Notes: generated by a model from the sequence alone, not told the origin. DNA of 64,000 nt from Lineus longissimus (GCF_910592395.1 NC_088309.1:6016501-6080500), one strand, 5' to 3'; counted from the first letter of the stretch, positions 1 through 13,282 are shown. Translations and numbers: made by a program.

Positions 1-583
1 GATCATCCGATTGGGCCCAAATATAATCTGTTAGATAGATAAAATGTTTCTCAATTTGGATGCATGTATTGCATAATTCATTTTCAATCAGGTTGTTGTT
101 CAGAGTTCCAGAAAAATGACCATCTTTTGAGGGAAAGATGGATAATTTATGGGGCGCCATCTTAGGCAAAAATATCTGGTTCATGCCAACACCCAGACAT
201 TGCCTGCCATACCTGGCTTTGTTTCAATTTACTAGAATGCGGCTAGTGATAATGAGTCATTATTTCCTGGAAGTATACAGGTCACGCAAATCTGTTTGCT
301 CAAACCTAGGGTAGGCCTAATTGTAGGCAATGGGCCAATTCATGAATCATTGTAGGCCTAGGCCTATCCCATTGTTGCATTGTTCTGTGATTAGGTGATG
401 GACAGCAGGCCTGCTGAAGTGGATTTTTTTAATCATCAAGTCTGTTGCTGTATTCTTTTGTCACAGAATTCAATGCGACCCTTCCTATATCTTGTAATTA
501 TGTGACTATAGGCTATAGGCCCCCTTGTGATAGGCCCCTTGCTATAGGCCCCCTTAACTTAGTCAAGATCTTAAATCTTTCAG

Positions 584-2027
584 AAATGGTGGAAGCTTGT
601 AAAAAGATCATAGAATGTTCTGGAGGCAAGCTTGAAGAAGAAGAGAGAAACCTGGTGTCTGTGGCTTACAAGAATGTTGTTGGGGTTCAGAGGAGTGCGT
701 ATCGAGTCATTCATAGTATTGCGCAGAAGGGGTGCAACAGTGAAAAGAAGACTGCTGATGTGCAGAAATATTTGGAGATTGTAAGTGCTTTGTGTCGATG
801 TTGACCACTCTTTGTGTCCGGATCACTGGTGTAGGTGCAAAAATGGAGTCCAGGACGAATAAATCTGTCCAAGGGGTGCTCTGCTTGGACAATAAGCAAA
901 GTGGAGAACCATCTAGCATCTCCCCCATGCCTACTTATTGTCTCTAGTGATCAATGTTATTTGCATTCACATTATTTTGTCATTTTCCCTTTGTTTTAGG
1001 TAACATCCTATCTTATCATTCCAGCTCCGTAGTGAATTGAACCAGCTGTGTAATGAAGTAATTGAACTGCTTGAGAAGACACTTGTAGCTAATGCAGCTG
1101 ATGATCACAGCAAGGTCTTCTACCTTAAAATGTAAGTCAAGGAAAAGAGTATCATCTTCATTTGCCCATCCATCTGTCAGATCTCCATCTGTTATGTCTC
1201 TATTTGTCAGTGTCTCCATCTGTCCCAATTCTAATAACCTTATATGAATTAAAGGAAAGAGATAACAGCAGGAACACCCAGGCCCAATGCCTTTATTAAA
1301 GTGACCTTTGAGGGAAAACTTTTGTTTGCCATTGAGATGATCCCCGGGTCCATGTAACCCTGTGTTGCATGGTTGACTCTGCAACTAATCAAGGAAAACC
1401 AATGCCGACTCGGCCTTGTAATATTTCACTATCAGAGAAATAAGGATATTTATATTCTCTTCCTAATCCAACCATTCCTTATAATACAGGAAGGGAGATT
1501 ACCACCGCTACTTGACGGAATGTGCCAAGCCAGAAGAGAGGGATGCATTATCAGAAAAAAGTAAAATAGCCTATTCTGAAGCCATGGAGACTGCCAAGGA
1601 AAAAATGCGAGCTACCCATCCCATTCGGTTAGGCCTTGCCCTTAATTATTCAGTGTATTACTATGAGATCGCTGAAGACTGTGCAACTGCCTGTGAACTA
1701 GCCAAACAAGCTTTCGACGATGCCATCAATGATATTGACTCGATATCAGATGACCAGCACTCGTACAAAGATTCTACGCTTATCATGCAGCTTCTTCGAG
1801 ATAACTTAACCTTGTGGAAGTCTGAGACTGGTGAACCAGAAGGTATGTATAGTAATGGTATCGACTCCACAGTAATGTCTCTTAAAGTGTTCATTCTAAT
1901 CGTCCAAGTGTCCCTGGCGGACTGTACTACCTGTACTAATTGTCGATTCGTCAATCTCAAACTGTCTATTATTACTGCACTTACAGAGATCCCTTTCCTC
2001 TTTTCAGAAGTCGATAAACAAGAGTAA
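584..2027 (+). CDS. 14-3-3 protein, tandem copy 1 (5' exon outside window)
   Basis: 14-3-3 proteins are dimeric cytosolic adaptors that bind phosphoserine/threonine motifs. I see four exons, 584-780, 1025-1131, 1490-1842 and 2008-2027, with AG/GT borders and compatible phases, ending in TAA. They encode the family from the end of helix [16 protein letters not shown], then [34 protein letters not shown] and [17 protein letters not shown]. Equivalents of human zeta Lys49, Arg56, Arg127 and Tyr128, the phosphate-binding residues, are present, so target binding should be intact. The neighbour of Arg56 is Gln instead of the usual Arg (GVQRS). Ser58 is Ala, and the Ser184 position is Asp followed by Cys. 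The short tail ends EPEEVDKQE. The first coding exon (about 28 residues by comparison with copy 2) must lie before the window. The isoform cannot be assigned; the sequence is divergent from both zeta and epsilon. Confidence 0.93.
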
Positions 2028-2756
2028 ATGATGCCATCATCTCTGTACCGTTTCCTTATGAAAATCTACCAAGTGAAGGACTTTTTTCTGTGTGCCATAA
2101 CTTTAGAATAAGAGTTGGCCACAGTCTGGAACAACAGTTAAGCAAGATCTTGTTGACTGATGGCTGGTAGTTGGGTGGTGAAGAGATTTTTACGAGAACA
2201 ACTTGAACTTATTATGGTGCTGTCACAGTAGTGCTACATGTAGGAGAGATTTTGTGAAAGGTAAATTGATGAAGTTGTGAAAACATCCAAATATCGATCT
2301 ATTATAAATTGATAATGTACATGTTGTTCAAGTTGTTCAAGTTGTTCTTGTTGGGCAATTTAAGCCGACCGGTCAATCACACAATTGTCTTTGGGACCTG
2401 GCAGATAATGATGACTATTCTGGTTGTGCACTTGGGGTAATGGGTATGTAATGGGCAGATCCAAATGCACATTACAAACATTACCGATACTTGGCTTTGG
2501 CCTGACTGGTGTTCAATGATCCTGAGCCAAAATCATCACACTGAAAGGTATATTTTACCCGTCGGCTTTAAACTCCATATTATCTCTGAAAAACCAGTTG
2601 ATGTAAAAGCCAAAGGGCGGCTTTATCATATTCTCAAGATGATTGCATTTGGCTAGGCTTTGTTTATTTCTTCAAATTACCGGAATGACTTCAAAGCAAG
2701 AAGAATAGTATCCATTCGTGTTTGTTTTGTTAACAATTCAAGAGGGAGCTAAACTG

Positions 2757-2762
2757 AATAAA
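2757..2762 (+). promoter_or_regulatory. Poly(A) signal of 14-3-3 copy 1
   Basis: A perfect AATAAA lies about 730 bases after the copy 1 stop codon, at the end of an AT-rich stretch with no coding potential. It is the first canonical signal downstream on this strand and probably ends the 3' UTR. Confidence 0.5.
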
Positions 2763-3250
2763 GTTTAACTTTGGCTATAACTACGAAATATTTTCAATGA
2801 GCGTTCTCTTGATGAATATTATCTGATTTTCCTCAAATCTCATCTGTAATCATCCTTCTTGGTCTCAGGCATTCTATACATCTGGCGACTTCATGTAACT
2901 TTGAAAAAATTGATAACGCCCCTTATAAAAATATAAACCTCTGCTTACAAGTGTGAGCTATATAGCTGTCTTGTAGTCTGCGAACTGTGCATACCGATAT
3001 GTTTTGCAATCAATAGTGGCATACTGTGAAAGATAGCGTCTGCCAGCTTTTACGTAGAAGAAAATTTAGGGGCCGCTATAAAGTATTAATCGTTAATATT
3101 GTGCAGGCAGACAAAGTAAGCCATAGCTTGCAGTGACAGGACTCAAATTGATCTACATTCATGGTTTTAAATTCAGTATCTTGTTTGTAAGAGAAATTGA
3201 CCAAGGCCCTAGTCATCGCAGAGGCCGAAGTCTAGGCCATGCAGCTTAAC

Positions 3251-3278
3251 ATGATGACGATGACGATGATGATGATGT
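3251..3278. repeat. GAT/GAC trinucleotide microsatellite
   Basis: Imperfect run of GATGAC and GATGAT units, about nine trinucleotides, in non-coding DNA. Confidence 0.7.
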
Positions 3279-4249
3279 CAATGGTGAAAAGATGTAAATG
3301 AGAATTAGCAAGTTGAATATTTTCACCAACAACTTGTAGTGTGTCAAACAATATAGGGCGCACTGTGGCCTGCATAACGGAATGATTCATAATTTACTCC
3401 TCATAACTTGGCATGTTAGTCCCTGTTCAATAAAATAACACAAGTTAGATCAATTCGTGTCCAAAATAGAGGCAAATGAGTAATGTTGATAGGCTTCAAT
3501 CTTCCATGTTGTATTACTCATTGTATTTGTAGTAACATACATTCTCTCTTCCCGTAATGGATCATTTAAGATTTTAAGAAGTCATCTATGGCTGTGTTAA
3601 TTTGGTATTATTTTCTTACCGAGAAGAGCTTTTCTGAGATACAGCACCCTAAGTCATATTGCTTTCTTCCCCATTGCAATGTTCACATGCTTGAACAAAG
3701 ACTCTTGTGGTGATTTATAAAATTGCAAACTGCTGAACCTCTTCTTTGCATGTGTAGTTCATGCATTTATACTGTATCTCGCCTGTTTTCGCTTCAGTTC
3801 ACCTGAAATATCTCATACCAGTTCTTGCATTTTATTCAAAGTTACTGCCTGCAAATTAAGGGACCATCTCATCTTTGATACCACAAAAGTATAATCTGTC
3901 TCTTGTTCAGCATCGGGCCCCCTCAAAAGACAAAACAGGTAGACACATTGGCATCATGGAGTCTTCTGTGGTATCAATTGATTTTGATATTGTCTATACG
4001 GTTACCATTATCTTTTTGAATCATTGATGCCAACTATCACTTTGGCACAATTTCAAGTTTCATAATGGTACTCAAAAGGATGCCCAGTGGAGGTCAACTA
4101 TGATACTCCTGTGTGAGGTTCCAGTACTCACTTACTCGAGTAAGAGAGAAAGAATATTTAGCTTCAATTATCAAGCCATGTTAAAACTTCCATCAGTAGC
4201 ATAGTAGGTCCTTGCCTGGGTTCTTTATGGGTGATTATGTGCTTTGTTA

Positions 4250-4420
4250 AGTGCCATGCAAATAAGTGATTTTTGTCAATGCGACCTGCAACGTTGCTAT
4301 CACAACATAACAGTTGTGGTTGGAATGTGGCCACCGATTGGTTAAAGTGTAATCGCTTGTTATGTTGCCATGGCTTTGTCGCAGATCGCAGTGACTAAAA
4401 TCACTTGTTTGCACGGTGCT
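4250..4420. mobile_element. 171-bp MITE with TTA target duplication
   Basis: The two ends are inverted copies. The left end reads AGTGCCATGCAAATAAGTG and the complement of the right end AGCACCGTGCAAACAAGTG, and the similarity runs on through GATTTT for roughly 45 bases. TTA lies immediately outside both ends (4247-4249 and 4421-4423). A 3-bp TTA duplication is typical of PIF/Harbinger, so this is probably a non-autonomous element of that superfamily. There is no internal open frame. Its TIR differs from that of the large Harbinger at 13,853. Confidence 0.7.
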
Positions 4421-6458
4421 TTAATTATGACGAACTTACAACGAAAAGGAGGTGGCTCTTGCGTCCTTACACTATAAACCCACCTGTTCTGAAGTCTTTG
4501 CATATATTTATTGATATATATGATGTATCCTTACAAACTATTTACCTCATGTATTTACTCGTATTCAATACATGAACGTATCAATGTCTCCTTTATCTAG
4601 CTTTTGAAAGTTCTTTATTTTCTGGGTAAACTATCTTTGCCAATGGTAGCAGTGCTAAATGAACTTGTTTCTGTATAATTTTCTCATAGTAATCTACAAA
4701 ATGCCCAAATGTTAGCCAATGTTGATTTAAACATCTTCATGAAGCTGAAAAGGGCTTGAAATAAGTTATTTTTCTGCTTTGGCTGTCAATCCAACGCGTC
4801 ATACATGAGGACAGGTATTCCTGAAAATTCCAGTGTTCCTTGGTCAAACTGCCCGCTGTCCATCACGTTGTCCATGATTATTGGATTAACTTCTGATTTG
4901 AAGCAGAGCACTGGCTACTAGTTTACATACACAATTATATTGTTAATCAGGCTACCTATTTATTTCATATGTAATGCCTAGCATCATATCGGTACTATTA
5001 TAATAGATGTATCTTTTTTACCTGTTGTCATTTTCCCGCGAGAAAATTATTAATGCTGGGATTTATAGGGGTTCTGTTATTTTACTGTTTATCATAATGT
5101 GTATTGTCGGACCATATTCGGAATTGTATTTATGTCTTCTATAATATCAATCATGTATAATAGTTGGAGTGTTAATGATACTACCAAAAGGTTTTAGAAG
5201 TTTTCTGATGGGTTTAGGATTTTAATTTGTGCACTCAGGTACTACTGCTGGATGTGAGAACCAGTGTACTATTTGTTTCGTTGGACAAATAATAAGCTTT
5301 CTTTAAAAGTAAACAAGGTCATGTTGTTTTTTTGTACATTTCCATTGACAAGGCCTACCATGTTTATTATGGGAAAGCAACACATGGACAAACAAAGAGT
5401 GGAGATTGTTTTGAATCTGTGACAGATGATGATCGTTATATGTTCCATGGTGGCCCATTCTAGTTTTATGACAGAGAGCTTCCATCATAGAATATATTGA
5501 AACTGCATGATCTATAATCTATAATATGTTCATTTGGGACAATTATTTTCTGAAGATTCTATTATGTAAGCTGTAATTATGCAGTGAAACTATTAGAACT
5601 AAACTGTAAGTGTGACTAACTGATTGATGTGTGTCTGTGAAGGAGAATGGAAGTCTGCACCAGGATGTGACAATCTTGACACCAGAGGCACTGATTTTGT
5701 TCCTTGCAACAATTGCTATTCCCACACACAAGATACAAGCCTAAATCTCCATAACTGATACTGTGTAGTATAGATCATCATGCTAAAGTTAGCTTTGAGT
5801 TACATTTGAGTAACCAGCAGGTTGGTCTTCTCTAAAGAATATACAAGATGTCAGTTTGAAATGTCTCTAGGAAATTAAGTTATGCGATCTTTATACGCTC
5901 CAGCCTGTCTGGGTTTTAGTTGTATTCAAATACATGTAGAACCAAAAATAAAGGGATGAAGCTGGACTGGGCTCACTACTTAATAGAGTAACCTTAGAGG
6001 ACAGGTTGGTTACTCTAAGTTACTGTAAGCTAACTCTTGCATGTATTAATGATGTAGGCTATTAGTTATGGAGGTTTAGGCTTGTATCTTGTGTGTTGGA
6101 ATAGGCCCAGCAACCCCTGGAATCATAGTTTCTTTTTGTAATCAGTCCCTTGATTTGTAGACAATAAAGACTCCGCCCTTTTATTTTACTGGTCACCAGT
6201 ACTGCTAGTGAACCGACTAGTCACCAGTGAACTGAATAATTATCAACCTCACTCCTAATCGTATCTGTAATGTAGTCTACACTACGACATACACTGGTTA
6301 CACTACATTATACGCTGCCACGAGGTTGCCGAGCTTTGACAACGGCCTTGCGAGATTTGACCTGTACATACTTGCATGCGGACATTCCACTAGCACTTTT
6401 GCACCGTCGAATAAACCCTCCAGTTTCACCACAGACGCGGAGAAAAAACTAAGAAGAT

Positions 6459-8629
6459 ATGGCGAAAGTGATACCTTCGTTGGATACCCGGGAACAGTGT
6501 GTTAGGTTTGCCAAACTGGCTGAACAAGTCGAGCTATATGAAGGTAGGTTTCTGTGTCATCATGGCGGCGACAGAGTGAGCATGCACTGTACTGTGTGTG
6601 GCGGCGGAGTGCATAGTACATCTTAGTATACCCATGAATGAACGCACACCTTTTTAGCCCCGTTGAATTCGCTGCTGTGTAAGTATGGTGTTGATGATAT
6701 AGTTATCGGCGTTGTGTTTTAATGGGATGAACGTTCTCCCGAGAAGATTGAAAAGTGAAGAGAGAGAAGTTGTTGAAAAAAATATTTGGCCTAGCCTAGG
6801 CCTACTTCCAAAGGAATACAGTCACTAGGCCTAACACTGTTATTGTTAAGGTGCTTCCTTGTTGTGTAATAGGCTATAGGCCTACTAATATCTAAATTCC
6901 AGTAAAATGTGGAAATATTATTATTCTGACTTTTCAGACATGGTAAATGCTATGAAAAAGGCTGTTGGGTTCAAATCTGACGAACCGCTTTCTACTGAAG
7001 AGAGAAATCTCCTTTCCGTAGCCTATAAAAATGTTGTTGGTGCCAGACGGTCGGCATGGAGGATCATATCAAGCATTGAATCCAAATCAGCAGAGGCTAA
7101 TAAAGAACAATGTCACGCCTATAAAGAAAAGGTAATAAATGGAAGGTGATCTTTGTATACAGAAGACGCCATTCTGATGTCACACGCCCGGATCCAGAAA
7201 CAGACGCCTCTCAACAGAGGGCGAAGTGACGTAACAATTTAAGTGTCACGCAATGGATGTTTGATTGCTAAATTCACTTGGGTGCAAGGATTTTTTCGCC
7301 CCCACCTCCTGACTTCTAGCTTATGTAGTTTTATTTAGAAAAAACCTGAAAACAATTTTGGTCCAAAAGTAACTTTACATCATGGCCCCCGGGTAAAGCA
7401 TCATTATGTTAACGCGAGAAATGTCAGGTTTATATTTGGCTTCTGCTAATTCATCGTCGATACTTTTACATGTACAGTCCAAATCACAATTGACATCCGC
7501 GTCATTGATGCGCTACCCTGCATAATACACAATGTCAATTGTGACATGGACTATAGCTTACTCCTTTTGCAGATTGAGAAAGAATTAATGGAAACCTGCC
7601 ATGAAGTGATCAAACTTGTTGAAGACCATGTGCTACCTCCCTTGAAAAAAATTGATGGTAACCCAGACATAAGTGCTGAAGAAAAGGGAAGAAATACTGA
7701 AGCACTGGTTTTCTTCGCAAAAATGTGAGTACCGGGGAGGGCACTAGATGGGAAGCTTTTGTTGTTGACCCTACCTATTATAGGCCTAAATGAAACAGAC
7801 CCACCATAACCGGCTAAATAGCGTCTCAACTCATTATTTCAAATCTAAGTAGGGTGATGCTATTCCGCGCTAAGTCTGTATATACCGAAGGTTTCTCAGT
7901 TCATTCTTTTAATAAATACAATTTGGTTGCAGGCTTGGTGACTACTTCCGTTATACCGTTGAGTGTAAAGAAGGTGATGAGAGGGAACAGAACACAAAAA
8001 ATGCCGGCAAACATTACGAGGATGCATATGAAAAAGCTAAAGCTGACATCAAACCAACGAATCCCATTAGGCTTGGTTTGGCACTGAACTACTCAGTGTT
8101 CTATTATGAGATCCTTAGCGATCCTGGAAAGGCATGTCTCCTCGCCAAGTCTGCTTTCGATGATGCAATTGCACAGCTCGACTCCCTCCCCGAAGATTCC
8201 TACAAGGACTCCACCTTGATCATGCAGCTATTGAGAGACAACCTGACATTATGGACCAGTGAGAATGATGGTGAGCGTCATTCAGATCATTCTGACAACC
8301 GGAGCAACACAACCCACCCCTGCCCACTATAAAGTTGAAATTTCTGTCACTGACATCTGTTGATAAAGAAAAGTCACTTTAGCTCTTCCAAACTTCAGTC
8401 CAAATGTGTAGTTTTCAAATAATCCCCTTGTGTGCAGCATAAGAATGGGCAAAATGTATTTGTCCTAATTCATAATGTTGGGTGGGCCATCAATATTTTT
8501 GCCCTTTTCAAGTCCTAGCAGAAACACTTATGCCACTTATCTCCCTGTATACTAATGCTGCCAGTTGTTCATGTGTCTAATCATTTGTGCCTGTTTTTCG
8601 TTTCAGCTGGCCAGGAAGATGATGATTGA
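6459..8629 (+). CDS. 14-3-3 protein, tandem copy 2 (complete, 5 exons)
   Basis: Phosphoserine/threonine-binding adaptor. Exons 6459-6543, 6938-7131, 7573-7724, 7933-8270 and 8607-8629 join in phase into 263 residues. The start ATG gives [20 protein letters not shown], followed by the family dimerisation motif [10 protein letters not shown]. Core motifs are [46 protein letters not shown] and [17 protein letters not shown]. Equivalents of zeta Lys49, Arg56, Arg127, Tyr128 and Asn173 are all kept. Intron positions and phases match copy 1, showing tandem duplication. The third exon is 45 bases longer than in copy 1, adding 15 residues to the loop between helices D and E. Ser58 is Ala and Ser184 is Asp, as in copy 1. 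The acidic tail ends AGQEDDD. At 263 residues it is slightly longer than the usual 245-255. The isoform is uncertain; it looks zeta-like but fast-evolving. Confidence 0.95.
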
Positions 8630-9147
8630 GCGGCACCTCCACCATAAAATCTATTGTACTCTATATAACCAAGTTCATCAACACATGTGAAGTAGACAGA
8701 TGTTTGTTTTCTGGATAAGGAAGACTGTGATGAGTGAATTATCCGTGGCCCCTGCACTATTTGAATTCTATTGCTAATTGTGTACTTAAAAAACATATGC
8801 GGGACCGAACACCTTACTCATGTGGGTCAATCTCTAGTTAGGATTGCTGTGATCGTATTTTTGAAAAAATTGAATGTAAACAAAGTATGTTGAATGTTGC
8901 TTGTTGGTACATTGTTGCTCCAACAGTAAAGATCTTTTTAGAATACAGTAGTTGGAAAATCTGTGGTACGTACTTGAATAGCATGTGTCAGTAGTGTTTT
9001 CGCCCCTATAGCATTTGTGCGCAAGCGTCTTTGTTTACATTCCATAGCTCGAACATCGGTGCAATGCTTGTATTGAAGTACTGTTCATGTGCTTTTGTAA
9101 CTACAAATTGACTCCGCATACTTGCACAATATATTCTCTTGTATCAA

Positions 9148-9153
9148 AATAAA
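9148..9153 (+). promoter_or_regulatory. Poly(A) signal of 14-3-3 copy 2
   Basis: Perfect AATAAA about 520 bases after the stop codon. A second AATAAA lies at 9643-9648, so alternative 3' ends are possible. Confidence 0.5.
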
Positions 9154-12120
9154 GTAAATATTAAATAAGGAATTGTATTTTCCAAGCCAGCTTTCCTCGA
9201 ATTTCGAGGTTTCACACATATTTTTTGCCAGGACAACTAGTTTTTTTTGTACCATGTTAACACAACTTTTAAAAATCACCAACTTTCGTTGGTTTAATTG
9301 GTTTTCGGCGGTCTGTTGGTTAATTTTAATGTGGAATTTTCAAATCTCCCTTTGACCCTAGAATCGCTGGTCTAAGAATAGTTTGATAAACGGATAAAAA
9401 CGTTTTCTGTGACTAAAGCTTTATCCATTTACTCTCTTGCCTTCATGACATTTTGATAGTGTAAAGGGACAGTTTAATCTTTGAATACATTCGGTCTTGC
9501 ATGAAAGAAGCACATTTCTGTGACCAGGACTGGATTTGATTTATTAAAATATCATAAATGTTGGTGAACTATTCCCATTTGTGAAGTATGTGCTTTGGCT
9601 TTTGGATCTGACGTTTTGGTGTGATCCCCTTATGAACAGTCTAATAAATTTTCAGTAGAAATATGTCGGGCCGATCATTATGTTGTCAAGGGCTTGAAAT
9701 GAATAATCGTTGTGAATTGTGGATTTTCAAGTTACTGCTAAGTTGGCTATTGCTACAACTATCATTAACAACCAACAGGACAGAGCGGTAAAATCTCAAG
9801 AACAGAACATATCTCGGTGTTTACTGATGTTCTTGATAAATGAATTTGCCAGTGTTGAATTTCAGTTTAGTATGTATTGTAAGGTATGCATTGTTTAATC
9901 CACAGGGTAGAGTTAGTGTCTTTGGTTGAAATCGTTGAGTCGAAACTGCATTACTGATTAAATGTTTGATATAGGACCTAAAGTGAAAGTATTGTTACAT
10001 GTATTATATGTATATATGGGTGTACATGTACATGTGATTATCTCTGTACAGTCTTGCAGGTGTTCTGGTGAATTTAGTCCATTTTAAGTACCGTATCTCT
10101 AACCGCTTGACCTACTGACTTGCATATGTATTTCACTTGCAATTTTCTGCATTTCTCTAGAGACCTGTTGAGTTGAAGATTTGCAATTAAATCTGTCCTG
10201 GAGGTGTAGTAAGTGGTAAGTGGTGTGATACAAAGAAGTGGATTGATAGCGTCGTAAACCCCCCGCCCCTGTGACAATGGTCAAGTACTGCAACTGACGA
10301 GAATTTCAAGTAAATTTTCTATACCATTTATAAGCGAAAAATTCCAATAATTGACTTTGATTTGGTGTCCTCAAAATGTCAATTGATTGTAGATAGTCCT
10401 TTTAGTAGGGCATCTTCAAGAAGTTCACCGAGGTCAGATTTGACTGATTTACTTGCACAGATGAAACACTTTCTGTATGTGGTATTTGCAAAGTGGGCTG
10501 TTGACATTTATATGGGATACTGTCCGTCCTTGCAACAGTCGCTGCTCAGCCCTTTGTGAAATGTAAAGCCTCTTATTTCACCTACGAAAAATACTAATGT
10601 TACAATAGCCAATTGACAAGGCTAGAAGGCGCAGTGAGTTGCATTCTTTTTCAGGGCTCATATGGAGGTATGTTTTTACACCCGAAAAACTAGCAAGATG
10701 TAACCACGACTGGGAAAGCAATCATGCCTCGCAAAGTCCATTCCATCCTTATGCTTCTTTTTGAGACGTGATTTGCTGGATGCGTGGCGTCATTTACGTC
10801 ATCTGCTGTTGGCACCGTTGTTACGAAGTTCACACGGGCCTTGAAAAGGAACGTGACTCGCTGCGCCATCTATGATTTATCGAAAGTCCACATCCTCGTT
10901 GCAGTTGTCATTTGCAAGGTGGTTTAGGTGCAGAGCTTTGCACATTGTAATGATGTGAAATGTGTATTTGTGTATGTAATTTTCACTTTTTTACCGAAGA
11001 TACAAAATTCTTTGTTGGGAGCGTGTAGTGTTGAATTTAATGTAATGGGTATAAGCATAGATTTAGACTTAATCTTTATTTAGGCTGTCTGACCTTAATT
11101 ATCTTGTTTAGGTATGTTTTTTCTTGAGTAGTCTGCTTGGCTTTTATGTGGCCACTTTGGTACAATTTATTGTGTGTGGTGTTTGACAAACTAATTGCAC
11201 TATCTCGAGCTTTTTGAGTCTTATCAATAATTCCTGTCTTTTAGTGCTGAGAATGTCACTGAGATCCCTCTAGACATATAAGAGGAGTAAATTATTCTTT
11301 AAAATGCCTTTCTGGGAATATCTCTTCAATATTGTCCTCCTTTCAACTTAACTTCTTAAAGTGTTTGTGATGCATGGTAAAAGAACTCAGCCAGGCATTG
11401 TTCAGGGCCAAGTTTTCAAAATGTTTTAAAATATTTCTGCTTGCTCAACCTTCAGCTGTTGTTCCAACTTGTACTTCTTCTGCTATACTTTCTTATTTGC
11501 TCCTAGTTAGAACTCAACCAGAAAAGTGCTAAGGTGGCTGACTTTCAGTTTTATACATGTAGTACCCAAACATATCATATACATGTACTTTTATTTTAAG
11601 ACACATCCTTGTCTGCCTGAGATTCCCCCACATTTAGGACATGTTTAATGCCACTAACCAAAATTAAGAGCATTAAGAAATATTGTGGATAATATTGTGA
11701 TGTAAAATTTTTAAAATTAAACCGGATTTGAAAATCATGTGGAACTTGGTGATAATTTTGGAAAGGATAATAACCTGGAAGCTTTCAAGTGAAACATGAC
11801 AGTAGCCGATTTTATCGAAATTTGATGTCTAGAAAATAATGCCTTTTATCATGTAAGAACTAACTTCCTAATATTGTAACATCAGTAGATTAAAGTAGAC
11901 TAGTACAACTCGGGCAACAAATAAATTAAATTGTGTTAATGAACATATTGCTTGTTTTTTCCTGTTGTGTTTGAAGCTTACATCTATCTTGGTGTATCTG
12001 TCGTCTCTTGTCCCTCTTCTTACCAGAGCTTTGTCTCCATTGATGCACTATTTAGTGTCCCCGAGTGGGCAGTTATGGACGTATGCTCTGATGTTCATAG
12101 CCTCCTTTCCAAACTTCATA
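9154..12120. other. Intergenic, no gene recognised
   Basis: AT-rich DNA with only short chance open frames and no convincing exon pair, RNA gene or transposon ends. Part of it may be extended 3' UTR of 14-3-3 copy 2. It grades at about 12.1 kb into degenerate copies of the 114-bp minisatellite. Confidence 0.45.
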
Positions 12121-13282
12121 TGAATTGTCACAACCTGACAGTCCAACCATGAGATGGTGTACACAGTGCTACTTCAGGACTCCGTACCACCACAACATGA
12201 ATGTGCTCATCTTTCTCTGCAGTGGCGTCATGGTCAAACTCCTGACAATATGCCAAAGGCTGGCCTCCTTACCACACAGCAGAGAGGTCACAACCTTGCA
12301 TTCCAATTACAGGACTGTCAGCCACAAGCTTGTCTAATCAGACACAGCGGTCTACAGACCTGCTTTCCACCCAAGACAAGTCACAACCTAACAGTCCCGC
12401 TATAGGACTATGTGGCACATTCTCATCTTTTACCAGCAGTGACATAATTTGTCTGCAGCACCCAACTCTTGACTAAGCAAGCAGATTTTTTCCTTTCCAC
12501 ACCAGACATGTCACAACCAATCACTCAAATGAGGGGAATGTGTTACATGCTCATCTTTACAGAGATGTCACAGCCTGAAAGTAAATGACAGAACTATGCA
12601 GAGACATGTCCACTCCAATGAAATATTATAGTATTATGTCAGCAACTAATCTCCATTCCAAGCACATCAAACAAGTCACAACCTAGGACTGCCGACTACA
12701 GTACATATTCAACAGTCTATGACTATAATGCAAGAAGCTGACTCCATACCAGATATGCCACGTAGGAAAAGGCAATGTGCTCATTCTTTCCATACACCAA
12801 AGATGTCATGGTCTACAGTATCCAAGTCTAATGTAAGAAGCTGACCTCCTTTCCACACCAGACATGTCACATCATTCTTATCACTCAAATGAAAGGACAA
12901 GGCAGTAACATGCTCATCTTTCTAGAGACATCACAGCCTACAAGTAAATGATTAGACTATGCAGAGACATCATATCATACAGTATCAAACTCTCTATGAC
13001 ATACTGTAGTATTCCAGAAGCAGATCTCCATTCCATGCCCACCAGACAAGTCACAACATAACAGTCTGACCATAGGACTATGGCGTACAGTATTCAGCTC
13101 CCTGCCTATATGATTGTATGCAAGAAGCAGACTTCCTTTATACCACACCAGACACGTCACAACCTAAGAGACCGTGCCACACGCTCATATTTTCCATACA
13201 CCAGAGATGTAATGGTCTACACTAGTCTTATACAAGAAGCTGACTCCCTTTCCACCCAAGCCAGGTCACAACGTGGGACAAT
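12120..13282. repeat. Degenerate left flank of the 114-bp minisatellite
   Basis: Recurring phrases such as CACACCAGACATGTCACA, CAAGAAGCTGAC and CATACACCAGAGATGTCA appear at irregular spacing. They are decayed copies of the unit that is nearly perfect from 13,283. The block around 12,840-13,180 is repeated closely at about 17,690-18,010, which shows higher-order duplication. Confidence 0.8.

Larger units (their letters stand above)
2763..6458. other. Intergenic region between the tandem 14-3-3 genes
   Basis: I see no coding exon here. It contains a GATGAC-type microsatellite (3251-3278), a 171-bp MITE (4250-4420) and, in its last few hundred bases, the presumed promoter and 5' UTR of 14-3-3 copy 2. 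No TATA box or other core element stands out. Confidence 0.5.

Noticed and set aside
4131-4144. 14-bp palindrome CTTACTCGAGTAAG
   Set aside because: A single short palindrome in non-coding DNA with no associated feature.
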